The notes: generated by a model not told the origin, from the sequence alone. DNA of 64,000 nucleotides from Tessaracoccus sp. MC1679 (GCF_014164775.1 NZ_JACJGB010000004.1:248001-312000), one strand, 5' to 3'; positions 34,890-44,774 are shown, numbered from the stretch's first letter. Program-made: numbers and translations.

Positions 34890-37800
34890 CGCGCTCCCTC
34901 CCTCTCATTACCGCTGGTTGCGCGGCGTCCGCGCGTGGCCGCCGCCGGCCGCCACGCAGCCAGGTCATCGACGGTGAGGCCGAGCGACGCCAGATGGTCG
35001 CGCAGCTGCTCACCCGAGAACTGCGCCGGGCTCACCCCGAACGTGGGATCGATCGCCGAGTGCCACTGCTCCACCCACGGCTGCACCTCCGCCAGCCCCG
35101 CGACCAACGGCACCAGCGCGGCGTCGTCGACGCCCTCAGCCGTGCGCTCGGCGAGGATGGTGGCCAACGCCAGCGACTGCTGCGCGTGGTCCCACCCCGC
35201 CCAACCCAGCAGCGGCGTGGGATCGGTCTCACGCCCGGCGCCGGGGTAGAGGATGAAGCGCTCCTTCGGCACGTCCAGCTTGCCGCGGTCGGACCAGTAG
35301 GCGGTCTTGCGGAAGTCGGCCGTGGAGTACTTCGGCGGCACCGGGATCGCCCCCACACTCTCACCCGCATCCTCGCGACGCTGCAGCTCCCACGTCCGCT
35401 GCCACTCCGCGAACTTCCGCAGCCCCGAATCCTTCAACCGGTACGCCGCCAGGTACGGCACCGCCTCACTCTCGACGAGCGACGTCAGCGCCGCGACCAG
35501 GTCCGCATCGCGCCGCCCCTGCCACAGGTCGACGACCGAGACGAACTCCGCATCCCGACCCAGCGCGTCGGCGAGTTGCCCCACCGACTGCGGACGCACC
35601 TGCCCCTGCGACGTGAACCATAACGACCGCTCCTCCAACCGGTCCAGCAGCCAGCCGCGCAGTGCCCGGTCCGCCTGCTTGGCGAACGGCTCGGTAGCCC
35701 ACCGCCGCTTGTACTCGGGGGTCTCCAACAGCCGGATGGCGTCAACCTGCTCGATCGCATCGATCCGCCGCTGCACCAGGTCGCGGTAGGCGGCCGGCCA
35801 GTGGCCGGGGATCTCGGTGATGGGGGTGGAGCCGTGCCGGGAGAACCACGTGGTCTCATCCTCGCCCGCCGCAATCCTCCGGGCCAGCACGATCTCGAAC
35901 GCCCGCTCCCCGAGCCTCACCTCCGGCGGCTCCCCGGCGTACACGATCGCCTCGTCCAGCAGCCCGTACGAGGCATACACCTCCCAGTCCAGCTCCTCCT
36001 GGTGCGCGATCATCCGCCCGCGAAGCGAGGACTGCGCCGCCCCCGCTTCGCCCAGCAGGTCGGCGGTGGGTGAGTTCGACGCGATCAGCGCCTCTACCTG
36101 GTTCCTGGACAGCTCCTGCGCCAGGTCGTCCAGCACCCGGCCACGGTCGAGTGGCAGCGTCTTGGGGAGTGGGAAGTCCTGAACGTTCGCCCCGTTGAAC
36201 TGGTAGCGGTCGGACCAGGGCTGTTGCGACACGCGCGCACCATCCTGGCCAACTGGGTCGCCACCCTTGGGATAGCACTTCTGCTTGAGCCAGAAGCACG
36301 CCGTCGAAGAGTTCAGGACACCCAGAAGTTCGAGGTGGTCGCCTTCAGTGGCGCCGGCCGGCAGCTTGATCACGGGAGCGGTTCTCCCAATGGCAACGCG
36401 GTTGCGCTCGAGGACAAAATGGTTGTGCGTGGCGACTTCGGCGAACGTGATGGTCCAGGCGTGAGAGCCGTTGTCTCTAGGCAGCTGGTGCCACTCGTAG
36501 AAGGGCCGCCCGTCGGTGAAGTACGTTCCTTTGGAGAACGTGGCACGGTTACCCAGTTCAGTCCGCGTACTCCAAAGGCGTTTGGCCCACGCCGGGAACC
36601 TGTCCATGGGCAACAATTCGTTCTGTTCGCTGTATGGAAACCACGCTTGGGTAGTTGCCGCAACTCGAAAGTCCCGCACGGCCTCGCCGAGCACCAATGG
36701 AGCTGTCGCCGCTGATTCCAGGCGCAACTGTCCCTTCACGTGGCCCGGCAACATCATCGAGTCATCACTGCCCATTACGCCGAAGATGCCAATTCGAAGA
36801 GCGAACGCGCCTAGGCGTCCGCGCGGATTGCTCTCCAGACGCTCGAGTAGTGATAGAGCACCACCTCCAGACAGGCTCCAGGGATGTCGATCCAACGAGC
36901 GTCTTTCAAGGTCGGCCACGTTGGTCCACCGGTCAGCGTAACCGGGCTGGTCGAGGCCTCTCACAATCGAGCGCCACACCAAGCCGTCGTCAGGCTTGCC
37001 GGGACGGCCCGGTTCTCCTTCGACCCCCAGGACCGCTCTCACCGAGGATAGGACGGGTGAGTCGTTACGGCCGACCAAAAGGACCGTCGGCGTGCCGTGG
37101 CCAGGAATGTATGCCCCCGATGTGTCGATGACCAGTCTGAGATCGAGAGCGGCAAGGAGGTCCTCGACCATCGGTGTGCCGAACTCACGCTTCATGAACG
37201 CGTTCGACGTGATCTGGCCCACCCATCCAGCCTGAGCAGCGCCGTCGCCTCGCTTGGCGAGCGCGAACAGCAGCTCCATGAAGGGGGCGGTGAGCTGGTA
37301 CTTGCCCTTCAAGTGGGTGAAGCGCTCACGGTAGCCGGCGTTGAGTGCCTTGTCCTTGACTGTGATGTAGGGCGGGTTCGCGACGACCGCGTCGTACTGA
37401 CCGCTCCGAAGCGTCTCGATCAGAGCCTCCTTGTGCTCCGTAGAGTAAGCGAACTCGCCCTGGGCCTGGAAGAGACCCTCCTTGACGCGGCTGAACCACA
37501 GCGAGTCTCCGGCCAGCACATTGATGGTGAACCCCGGCGCGGTTTCCAGCGACGTGTGGCCCACCGCCTGCAGCGCGGCCACCGTCAACCGGAACACCGC
37601 GATCGCGGCGGCGAACGGGTTGATGTCCACCCCCCACACCCCGTCGAGCGCCTTCTGCACCCGTTCCCGGGCACCCAGCGCGGGCCCCTCCTTCTCCCAC
37701 CGGGCCAGGAGGCGGCGGAACGCGCCGAGGAGGAAGTGGCCTGACCCACATGCGGGGTCGATCAGCTTGAATCCGTCGAGCGGGCGGTCGTTCAGGGCGG

Positions 37801-38446
37801 GTTCGAGGGTGCGGTCGAGGATGAACTCCTCCACGAACTCGGGCGTCTGCAGCAGGGCGTAGGTCTTCTTCGCGTGCTCGGAGAGGTCCTGGTAGAGGTC
37901 GCCGAGGAAGCGGGTGCTGAGCTCCGGGTCGGTGAAGCTGTGGACCAGGGCGCCATCGTCGCCGCGCCGTCGCCAGAACTCCAGCAGCCGGGTGACGGCC
38001 TGGCCGGAGGGGGAGGCGGTGTGCAGCATTGCCTGATCGTCGACGAGGCCGGCGGTGGCGGGTGTGGCGGCGAGGTGCGCGATTGCCTGCTCCACCCATT
38101 CGCGGTCCGTGTGTTCGGGGTGGGCGCGGAAGTAGGCGAGCTGCGCGTCGAGCGCCTCCTGCCGTCGCTCGGCGGGCCCGGAGATCCAGACGGGGCTCAG
38201 CAGGGCGTTGTCCTCGCAGAAGCGGACGAATACCGTGGTCAGCACCCAGGAGACGGCGGCTTGAGTGATCCGGTCGTCGGCCCAGGCGGTGTAGGTGGCG
38301 GCGGTGCGGTCCCCGGAGGTGGCGGCGGCGTGCTCGCTGCGCCACTCGCCGTCGTATTCGGGCAGGGTGATCCGCTGCCGAAGGTCGTCCTCCAGGAGAA
38401 GCACCTGCTTCTTGAGGTCGGCGACGAGGGCGGCGGGGCTGATCAC
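34886..38446 (-). CDS. pglX: BREX adenine-specific DNA methyltransferase PglX
   Basis: About 1186 aa, using the GTG at 38446 (VISPAALVADLKKQV), which overlaps the pglW stop as GTGA. PglX methylates adenine in an asymmetric motif and marks self DNA. SAM-binding motif I is DPACGSGHFLLGAF (about 230) and the amino-methyltransferase motif IV is ANPPYITVK (about 354). The C-terminal half contains the target-recognition region. Sampled composition falls there: bases 36421-36480 are 37/60 GC against 46/60 in bases 37681-37740 of the methyltransferase core. That suggests a recombined specificity domain. No frameshift or phase-variable tract was seen. Confidence 0.9.
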   Translation of the reverse strand: MISPAALVADLKKQVLLLEDDLRQRITLPEYDGEWRSEHAAATSGDRTAATYTAWADDRITQAAVSWVLTTVFVRFCEDNALLSPVWISGPAERRQEALDAQLAYFRAHPEHTDREWVEQAIAHLAATPATAGLVDDQAMLHTASPSGQAVTRLLEFWRRRGDDGALVHSFTDPELSTRFLGDLYQDLSEHAKKTYALLQTPEFVEEFILDRTLEPALNDRPLDGFKLIDPACGSGHFLLGAFRRLLARWEKEGPALGARERVQKALDGVWGVDINPFAAAIAVFRLTVAALQAVGHTSLETAPGFTINVLAGDSLWFSRVKEGLFQAQGEFAYSTEHKEALIETLRSGQYDAVVANPPYITVKDKALNAGYRERFTHLKGKYQLTAPFMELLFALAKRGDGAAQAGWVGQITSNAFMKREFGTPMVEDLLAALDLRLVIDTSGAYIPGHGTPTVLLVGRNDSPVLSSVRAVLGVEGEPGRPGKPDDGLVWRSIVRGLDQPGYADRWTNVADLERRSLDRHPWSLSGGGALSLLERLESNPRGRLGAFALRIGIFGVMGSDDSMMLPGHVKGQLRLESAATAPLVLGEAVRDFRVAATTQAWFPYSEQNELLPMDRFPAWAKRLWSTRTELGNRATFSKGTYFTDGRPFYEWHQLPRDNGSHAWTITFAEVATHNHFVLERNRVAIGRTAPVIKLPAGATEGDHLELLGVLNSSTACFWLKQKCYPKGGDPVGQDGARVSQQPWSDRYQFNGANVQDFPLPKTLPLDRGRVLDDLAQELSRNQVEALIASNSPTADLLGEAGAAQSSLRGRMIAHQEELDWEVYASYGLLDEAIVYAGEPPEVRLGERAFEIVLARRIAAGEDETTWFSRHGSTPITEIPGHWPAAYRDLVQRRIDAIEQVDAIRLLETPEYKRRWATEPFAKQADRALRGWLLDRLEERSLWFTSQGQVRPQSVGQLADALGRDAEFVSVVDLWQGRRDADLVAALTSLVESEAVPYLAAYRLKDSGLRKFAEWQRTWELQRREDAGESVGAIPVPPKYSTADFRKTAYWSDRGKLDVPKERFILYPGAGRETDPTPLLGWAGWDHAQQSLALATILAERTAEGVDDAALVPLVAGLAEVQPWVEQWHSAIDPTFGVSPAQFSGEQLRDHLASLGLTVDDLAAWRPAAATRGRRATSGNEREGAR

Positions 38447-41400
38447 GCGGGGTGTCCTTCCGGGACGGGAGTGGCGAGGTGCGTGCTGATCCAATCGCGC
38501 GGCACCGACACATATTGGTTGGGGGCGGTGAGCGGCAGCGAGTGGCCGTCCACCATGGGGCCCAGGTTGCCGTGCAGCTGGGGGACCACGAGCCAGACGG
38601 CGGTGGGCCGCGGGGTGGAGAGGTCCATCCAGCCGGCGAGCAGGCCGAGGGCGTCGTAGCGGGCCAGGAGGGAGGCGTCGAGCAGCGCGACGGGGCGGCC
38701 GCCGGCGGAGGTGAGGGTCTCGTCGATCGCTGCAGCGACGGCGGGCAGGGAGCGCTCGACGAGGGCGCGGAGGCCGGTGTGGGCGCGGGTGCCGGGCTGG
38801 TCGGCGTCGGCGCCGAGCACCACGGCCCAGCTGAGCCCGGCGTGGGCGGCGGTGGCGTGGAGGGCGTCCATGAGGGTGTGGGTGAGGTCCAGCGCGACGG
38901 CGTCGAAGTGGGTGGTGAGCACGCCGGCGAGCCGGTCCTGGAGGGCGGCCTCCACGCCGAGGGCGATGAACGAGCGGCCCTTGCGGCTGTCGAGGAGGCG
39001 CTGGCCGACGGCGCCCGGCCCGGTGGCCACCGGGGTGGTGCCGAGGGTGGTGGCCAGGCGCGAGTCGAGGCCGGTGGTGTCCTTGCCCGCGGCGACGGGG
39101 GCGCGGTAGCCGCGGGCGGCGTCGTCGTGGCGGAGGCCGCGGCCGGCTGCGTCGACGATGGCGTCCAGCGCGGGGCGTTGCGGCATGGGCGGCAGCTGGG
39201 GGAAGCGGGCCTGGACGCGTTCGCGCAGCTCGCTAGGCTGATACAGCTGGCCGGGGACGACGGCGGGCAGCGCGTAACGCAGCGCGGCCTCGGCCGAGAG
39301 GCTGCGGTGGTGGAGCTCGCCGACGGCGGAGGCCCCAGCGTGCTGGGAGACCAGTGCGGCGAGGTGGGCCAGGCGGTGGCCCTCGCGGAGGTCGTCGTAG
39401 GGGGCGGCGGCGCGGGCGGGGGTGGCCTGGTCCAGCACGGCGCCGAGCTGCTCGGCGGCGCGGGCGGCCGGGACGAGGGCGGCGGTTCCCCCGGTCTCGT
39501 CGACGAGTGAATCGGCTCGGCGGGCGAGGGCCTCGGCCACGTCGAGGAGGTCGTGGCGGACAGCCACCAGCAGCGGCCTGCCCTCGCGACGGCGCAGCAA
39601 CCAGCCGGTGTCCTCTACGGTGTCGGGTCCCTCGGCGCGCTCGCGGGCGGCCTCCCGGTCCATCGTGCAGCGCAGCAGGCCCTGGGCGAGGCGGAGGTGG
39701 GTGGCCTCGTCGGGGGAGGGGCCGGCCACCATCAGCGACATGAGGTGGCGGGCGAGCTCGTCGAAGGTGGCCACGCCGCCGAGCTCGCCGAGCCGCTGGT
39801 CCACGGCGCCGGTGAGCTGGGTGAGGAGGGTGAGCGCGGCAGAGTCTGAGGCCCAACGCTCCTGGATGGTTCCCAACAGCTGGCTGACGCGGGCCCGCGT
39901 GACCGGCGGGGTGAGCGCGGCGGCGAGCTCTGCCTGGGTGGCGTTGGGATCCGAGGTGCCGAGCACTCCGAGGAGGAGAGCGGCCAGCTCGACGGCGCGG
40001 TCCTGTTTGCCCTGGCGGGCGGCGCCCAGGAGCAGGTCGGCGCAATCGTGCGGGGCGGGGAGGGGGGTGGCGCCGTCGACGACGCGCCAGCTGCGGTCCT
40101 TGCGGTGGAACCGTGCCCGCCAGGTCTTCGCGCGACCCCTGATCTCCTCCCGGGTGGCGACGGCGACGCCGGGGAGGCGGGCGAGGCGGACGAGGTCCAC
40201 CTGGGCGAGGTCACCGACGGTGGCCACCTTCAGCTGCTCCAGTCCGGAGACGGCGCGCGGGGTGAGGCCCGACTGTGCCAGCGGCGTGTCTTCGTCCGCC
40301 TTCTCGGCCAGCTCGTCGGCGTTGGCGGGCGCGACGGAGCTGGCCGGGAAGCAGGCGCGCCAGTCCAGGAGCATCTGGGCGGCGGTGTCGTGGCGGTCCG
40401 CGGCGCTCCGGGCCAGGGCTCGGGTGAAGAAGTCGGTGAGGTGGGCGGCGGCCGAGGGGTCGAACTCGGCGGCGACGACGGTGGCGTCGTCTTGGATGGA
40501 GGCGGGATCCGAGAGGCCGTCGCCGTAGACGGGCGGGTGGCCGGTGGCCATCTCGAACAGCACGACGGCGGCGGCGTAGCGCTCGGCGGCCGAATCGTAC
40601 TGGCGGCGGGTGCTGAGGAACGGGTCCAGGTAGGGGCGGGTGCCGGCCTGGATGTCCGAGGCGGCGGCCTTGGTGAGGGAGAAGTCGAACAGGACCAGGT
40701 GCATGGCCCGGTCGTCCTTGGCGCCGCGCTTGCCCTGGAGGCCGAGGTTGGCGGGCTTGATGTCGCGGTGGGTGACCCCCGCGTCGTCGAGGGCGACGAC
40801 GGTCTCCAAGAGGTCGATGCCCCAGCGTTCGAGGTAGTCCAGGGAGAGGCGCTCCCGGTTGCCGAGGCGGGTGGCCAGGGTCTCGCGGCCGGCGCTGGCC
40901 AGGAGGAGGGCGCTGCGGCCGCCGACGTCGATGGGGCCCTCGAAGAGGCGCGCCACCCTCGGGGTGGTGAGGTGGCGCAGGGCCTCCGCCTCGTCGTCGA
41001 GACGGCGGGCGGCGGCGTCGTCGACGGCCACCTTGAGGACGCGCTCGGGGTGGTCCTCGGAGGCGAGGTCAATGACGAGGAGCCCCACCGCCGTGGAGCC
41101 GGCGCCGAGGCGGCTCTTCAGCTCGAAGCGGCCGCCCAGGAGGGCGCCGGGGCCGGCGTCGAGGGGGTCGGTGACCTCCTCCGGCGGGGGTGTCGCGGCT
41201 TGGTCGAGGGCGGCCAGGAACGCGCCGACGTCCGGCAGCCGCTCCGAGACCTGCGGGCGGGTGGCCTGGAGGATGGCCTCGCGCAGCGCCGGCGGCACCT
41301 CGGGCAGCTCGACGGAGACGTCGAGGCCCTGCTGCTCGCGGAGGCGCGCGGTGAGGTCCGCGCGGGTGCGGGCGGGGAGTTGACCGCCGGTGACGAGGTA

Positions 41401-42684
41401 GAACGCCAGGGCGCCGAGGGAGAAGACGTCCAGGCGGAGCCGGTCCGGGGTGCCCACCTGGACGCCCTCCGGGGCTGTGAACGCGTCGCGCGCCCAGCGC
41501 TCGGCGGTGGGCACCTCGCCGGCCAGGACGTCGGCCAGCTGGGTGACGCCGCGGGTGGCCTCGGTGGAGGTGGCCTCGTCGATACGGCCCACGCCCTGCC
41601 AGTCGCCCACCTTGACGTGGAGGCGGCCGTCGCGGGCGGCGCGCACCAGGACGGCGCGCGGGTTGAGGCCGCGGTGCACCACGTGGCGGCCGTGGGCGTA
41701 CTGGAGCGCCTCCGCGACGAGGCGGACCAGGGCGAGTTGGTCGTCGAAGCCGAGCGGCTTGGGGAGGCCGGCGAGCCAGAGGTCGAGGCGCTGCCAGGAG
41801 GGGTCGTACGGGTAGACGAGGCCGGGGCCGAGCTCCGAATCGACGAAGTCCTCGGGGCGCAGGACGGCGTCGTGGGAGAGGTGCTGCATCACGCGCACCT
41901 CGTGCTCGGCGATGCGGCGCACCCGGCGGTGGGCCTCGTCGGGGGAGCCCTCCGCGACGGTGCGGAAGCGGATGCGACGGCGGGTCCCCAGCAGCTTGTG
42001 GGTGCCGAGCCAGTCCTGCCAGCCGGGGCCGTCCTCGAGCGGTTGGCCGTCGAGGACGAAACTGCCCGCCTCGCGCTTGTGGGGGCGCAGCCCGATCATC
42101 TTGATGATCTCGGCGATGACCGGCTCGTTGATGGTGGTTCCGGGGTGTGGGGTGCCGGTGAACAGGTCTGTGATGGGAGCGAGGCCTGAGCGGGGCGCGT
42201 CGTCGGGGAGGCCGTAGAGGTCGCGGCGGTCCTGCTCCGGTAGCTCGACGGTGAGGTTGGGGTGGTGGAGGAAGACGGCCTCGTGGATGAAGGGGATGAC
42301 GTCTCGGGCCGGCGGCGGGGGTGTCTGGAAGCGGCGGCCGCGCTTCCAGTCGTCGTAGGTGCGCATCAGCTTGGAGCGGAGGCGCTTGGCCTTGCGGTTG
42401 GCGAGGCGGAGGGGGGAGTCCTCCGGCGCGTGGCCGTCGCGGAGCCAGGTCTGGTCGTCGCCGCGGAGGCGGCCGGAGTAGTACTTGAGCTCGACAAGGT
42501 GGAGGCCGTCCGGGGCGAGGAGCAGGAGATCCACCTCGGACCAGGTGCCGCGGTCGTCGCGGAACTCGAAGTTGGTCCAGGCGCGGAAGGGGGGTCGCGG
42601 GGGGAGGAGGTCGCGGACGACGCGGAGGCCCTCGGCTTCGTGGGCGAACTGAGATGGGGTGACCTCAACCCACCGGTCGTTCAC
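38443..42684 (-). CDS. pglW: BREX type 2 serine/threonine kinase PglW with NERD domain
   Basis: 1413 aa from the GTG at 42684 (AAGGGGGG ribosome site). An N-terminal NERD-type nuclease-like domain is visible (WSEVDLLLLAPDGLHLVELK, about 46-66). Two kinase-like regions follow. The first (about 250-510) has a degenerate catalytic loop, HRGLNPRAVLV near 335 with GDW in place of DFG, and is probably a pseudokinase. The second (about 520-800) has THRDIKPANLGLQG near 638 and FDFS in place of DFG, so it keeps the catalytic Asp of HRD. A helix-hairpin-helix-like segment (VDLVRLARLPGVAVATREEI) and a long helical C-terminus follow. PglW defines the type 2 BREX locus. First gene of the operon. Confidence 0.9.
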   Translation of the reverse strand: MNDRWVEVTPSQFAHEAEGLRVVRDLLPPRPPFRAWTNFEFRDDRGTWSEVDLLLLAPDGLHLVELKYYSGRLRGDDQTWLRDGHAPEDSPLRLANRKAKRLRSKLMRTYDDWKRGRRFQTPPPPARDVIPFIHEAVFLHHPNLTVELPEQDRRDLYGLPDDAPRSGLAPITDLFTGTPHPGTTINEPVIAEIIKMIGLRPHKREAGSFVLDGQPLEDGPGWQDWLGTHKLLGTRRRIRFRTVAEGSPDEAHRRVRRIAEHEVRVMQHLSHDAVLRPEDFVDSELGPGLVYPYDPSWQRLDLWLAGLPKPLGFDDQLALVRLVAEALQYAHGRHVVHRGLNPRAVLVRAARDGRLHVKVGDWQGVGRIDEATSTEATRGVTQLADVLAGEVPTAERWARDAFTAPEGVQVGTPDRLRLDVFSLGALAFYLVTGGQLPARTRADLTARLREQQGLDVSVELPEVPPALREAILQATRPQVSERLPDVGAFLAALDQAATPPPEEVTDPLDAGPGALLGGRFELKSRLGAGSTAVGLLVIDLASEDHPERVLKVAVDDAAARRLDDEAEALRHLTTPRVARLFEGPIDVGGRSALLLASAGRETLATRLGNRERLSLDYLERWGIDLLETVVALDDAGVTHRDIKPANLGLQGKRGAKDDRAMHLVLFDFSLTKAAASDIQAGTRPYLDPFLSTRRQYDSAAERYAAAVVLFEMATGHPPVYGDGLSDPASIQDDATVVAAEFDPSAAAHLTDFFTRALARSAADRHDTAAQMLLDWRACFPASSVAPANADELAEKADEDTPLAQSGLTPRAVSGLEQLKVATVGDLAQVDLVRLARLPGVAVATREEIRGRAKTWRARFHRKDRSWRVVDGATPLPAPHDCADLLLGAARQGKQDRAVELAALLLGVLGTSDPNATQAELAAALTPPVTRARVSQLLGTIQERWASDSAALTLLTQLTGAVDQRLGELGGVATFDELARHLMSLMVAGPSPDEATHLRLAQGLLRCTMDREAARERAEGPDTVEDTGWLLRRREGRPLLVAVRHDLLDVAEALARRADSLVDETGGTAALVPAARAAEQLGAVLDQATPARAAAPYDDLREGHRLAHLAALVSQHAGASAVGELHHRSLSAEAALRYALPAVVPGQLYQPSELRERVQARFPQLPPMPQRPALDAIVDAAGRGLRHDDAARGYRAPVAAGKDTTGLDSRLATTLGTTPVATGPGAVGQRLLDSRKGRSFIALGVEAALQDRLAGVLTTHFDAVALDLTHTLMDALHATAAHAGLSWAVVLGADADQPGTRAHTGLRALVERSLPAVAAAIDETLTSAGGRPVALLDASLLARYDALGLLAGWMDLSTPRPTAVWLVVPQLHGNLGPMVDGHSLPLTAPNQYVSVPRDWISTHLATPVPEGHPA

Positions 42685-42720
42685 GCGCAGTCCCCCCTTG
42701 GCTTGGTGTGTGTCCGGTTC

Positions 42721-42726
42721 ACTCTA
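42721..42726 (-). promoter_or_regulatory. Possible -10 element for the BREX operon
   Basis: TAGAGT on the minus strand, 37 bases before the pglW GTG. This would place the start of transcription near 42714 with a leader of about 30 bases holding AAGGGGGG. No clear -35 is visible. Confidence 0.3.
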
Positions 42727-42783
42727 GCCAGTTAGGGGGTCGAGGGTCGCGGGGTTGGGAGGGTCGCGGGGTGGGGTGGGGGA

Positions 42784-42810
42784 ACAAAATCGGCCCTCGT
42801 GCGAGGGCCG
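42784..42810 (-). terminator. Intrinsic terminator between the lipoprotein gene and pglW
   Basis: CGGCCCTCG and CGAGGGCCG (42791-42799 and 42802-42810) form a perfect nine-base-pair stem with a tiny loop. On the minus strand it is followed by ATTTTGTT. It would stop transcripts from the upstream lipoprotein gene and isolate the BREX operon. Confidence 0.75.
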
Positions 42811-42952
42811 TTGGGGCCAGAAGCGTGAGCCGCTGGCGGGGTGGGAAGACGTATGTCTGCTGCCTGAACCCGTCAATCACGGATCACGCGAGGTTCGGGC
42901 ACGCATGCGAAGGGCCCACTTGTGTGATCGGCGTGTGGGTGCTGGGGAGAAC

Positions 42953-43462
42953 TCAGCCCGCACAGAGTTCATTCAGGGCTGTCTGCGAGGCCTGCCACGC
43001 CGTTGTGGCAGTTGTGAACTCACCCATCACGCTCATGTCGCCATCCACGTAGATCTTGTGCATGGCGTCCCTCAGGGTGGTGAGGTCCTGCTGGACTGCG
43101 GTAGCAGCCTCTTTGACCTCGAGGTTCGTCACCGTTCTCGCGACCGAACCGTAGAGGTCGACGAGCGTGGTCCATGCGTCCACCGCACTCTGAGGGTCAT
43201 CCGTGGAGACTGCGGCGATCTCAGCCATCGCGGCGCTGGCATCTGTGATCGGTCCGGCCATGCTGAGGCATGCGTTTGCGATGGACTGCTCCGCGGCCGC
43301 GTCGTTTGCTGGGTTCGTGGAAGCGGCAGCAGCGGCCGAGCTGGTAGTTGCAGCAGGAACTGGTGTCGTCTGGGGGATCGTGGCGGCCGTGCTCCCCGAA
43401 CATGCTGTGAGGCTCAGTGATGTGAGAGCCACCATCGTGAGGGTGAGAGTTTGGCGAATCAT
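42953..43462 (-). CDS. Secreted lipoprotein of unknown function
   Basis: 169 aa from the ATG at 43462, preceded by GAAGGGAC. A signal peptide MIRQTLTLTMVALTSLSLTA ends at a lipobox (LTAC), so Cys21 would be lipidated and the protein anchored outside. A Ser/Thr/Ala-rich linker (about 22-58) follows, then a helical domain. The domain has two cysteines (NACLS and NELCAG), which could form a disulfide. No family recognised. Transcribed away from the TM2 gene. Confidence 0.75.
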   Translation of the reverse strand: MIRQTLTLTMVALTSLSLTACSGSTAATIPQTTPVPAATTSSAAAAASTNPANDAAAEQSIANACLSMAGPITDASAAMAEIAAVSTDDPQSAVDAWTTLVDLYGSVARTVTNLEVKEAATAVQQDLTTLRDAMHKIYVDGDMSVMGEFTTATTAWQASQTALNELCAG

Positions 43463-43676
43463 GTGCAAGTCCCTTCGAGAGGAATCACGCTGCCGCGATT
43501 GTCGGGAGTCTATCGGTGGCCTCGGTTCACGAGGACCCGGTCGAGCACCTGCAGACGCTGGCCAAGAGGTATCGTCAACATGAAGCGTCATCCCTCCGTC
43601 AGTAGCGCAGTTGACGGCTGGAGTTCCTGCGGAACAATGGCGTCAGAGTAGCCGACCGAATCAGCTGAGGGGTACC

Positions 43677-44774
43677 ATGCCGGCCAACGCTCCACCGCCA
43701 CCATTCCCTGGCGCATCTCCGCCTCCGCCGCCACCACCGTTCTCCGGCGGAGCTCCGCCTCCCCCTCCTTCATATCATCCTCCGCCGCCACGGGTTGCAT
43801 GGCCTTCGCCTCTTCCGGCCCAGCAAGCGTCTCCTCCACCCAGTCACCTTGCCCAGATGCGGGCTCCAGCAGGGCCCTCGGACCACGCGATCCCCGAAAG
43901 CGAGAGGAGTTACCTAGTTGCGCTGTTGCTCTCGTGCTTGTTCGGAATGTTTGGAGCGGATCGGTTCTATCTCGGCAAGACCCGCTCGGCGATGTGGAAG
44001 CTGCTCACATTGGGCGGGTTCGGGTATTGGTGGATCATTGACCTAGTGATCACCCTGTTCGGGGGCCAACGCGATAATGAGGGCCTTCGATTAGAGGGAT
44101 ATGACCGGCACAAGAAGACTGTATGGAAGGTGCTAGGTGCCGTTTTGGCCGGTGCGTTGGCGCTCAATTTCGTGGCGCTGGTGGGCCTTGCGTCATACGA
44201 CGGCAATGGCTTGACAGCGGTGGGTTGGAGCATCGTGGGGGGTGGGGCACTGGCCACTGCCATCGTGGTGGGGCGCCAGTTTCTAAATGGCCGGCGGCGA
44301 CGCAACCTGGAAGCTGCAGCACTCGAGGATGCCCCAGTTCCTCCTGCGATCCAGGCGCACTTGGACAAGCTGAGCTCGCTGCGGCAAGAGTATGTACCGC
44401 ACGCAGCAGCCGGCGACGAAACTGCAGCCGTGGTGGTCAGCCGGCTGGAGTCGCTTATCAACAACGCCGGAGAGCTATTCAGGCGTCTGCAGGGGAAAGC
44501 CAACAAGTCACAGCGCGGCATTGCGCAGACCGAATACGAGGACAAGCTCGGGAGGATCGCAGCTGCCGTCGATCGCGACTATCTGCTGGACATCCTCGCC
44601 AACCCTCGGCTGTGGGAGGACTCGGACAAGCGCATCAAGGGGGTGCAGGCAGCCTTGGCGGCTGTGGACGACCAGGTGCTGGAGAACGTCAGGCAGGTCA
44701 ACGCGCTCAAGGGCCTCGTGTTCGAGGTCTCCGTTGATGGACTCCTTGATCCGTTCAGGACGGAGGGGCGATAG
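43677..44774 (+). CDS. TM2-domain membrane protein with proline-rich N-terminus
   Basis: 365 aa from the ATG at 43677 with GAGGGG upstream. The first about 80 residues are proline-rich (PPPPFPGASPPPPPPPFSGG and so on). A TM2 domain follows: ALLLSCLFGMFGADRFYLGK and LLTLGGFGYWWIIDLVITLFGG, with the conserved acidic residue and G-x-H/DRFYLG motif. Two more hydrophobic segments come next (about 150-200). The cytosolic C-terminal part is helical. TM2 proteins are common in actinobacteria and function is unknown. Reading frame and motif are clear. Confidence 0.78.
   Translation: MPANAPPPPFPGASPPPPPPPFSGGAPPPPPSYHPPPPRVAWPSPLPAQQASPPPSHLAQMRAPAGPSDHAIPESERSYLVALLLSCLFGMFGADRFYLGKTRSAMWKLLTLGGFGYWWIIDLVITLFGGQRDNEGLRLEGYDRHKKTVWKVLGAVLAGALALNFVALVGLASYDGNGLTAVGWSIVGGGALATAIVVGRQFLNGRRRRNLEAAALEDAPVPPAIQAHLDKLSSLRQEYVPHAAAGDETAAVVVSRLESLINNAGELFRRLQGKANKSQRGIAQTEYEDKLGRIAAAVDRDYLLDILANPRLWEDSDKRIKGVQAALAAVDDQVLENVRQVNALKGLVFEVSVDGLLDPFRTEGR

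Noticed and set aside
40048-42189. 713-codon plus-strand frame opposite pglW
   Set aside because: Gly/Val/Ala-rich mirror of the kinase gene, without any recognisable motif.
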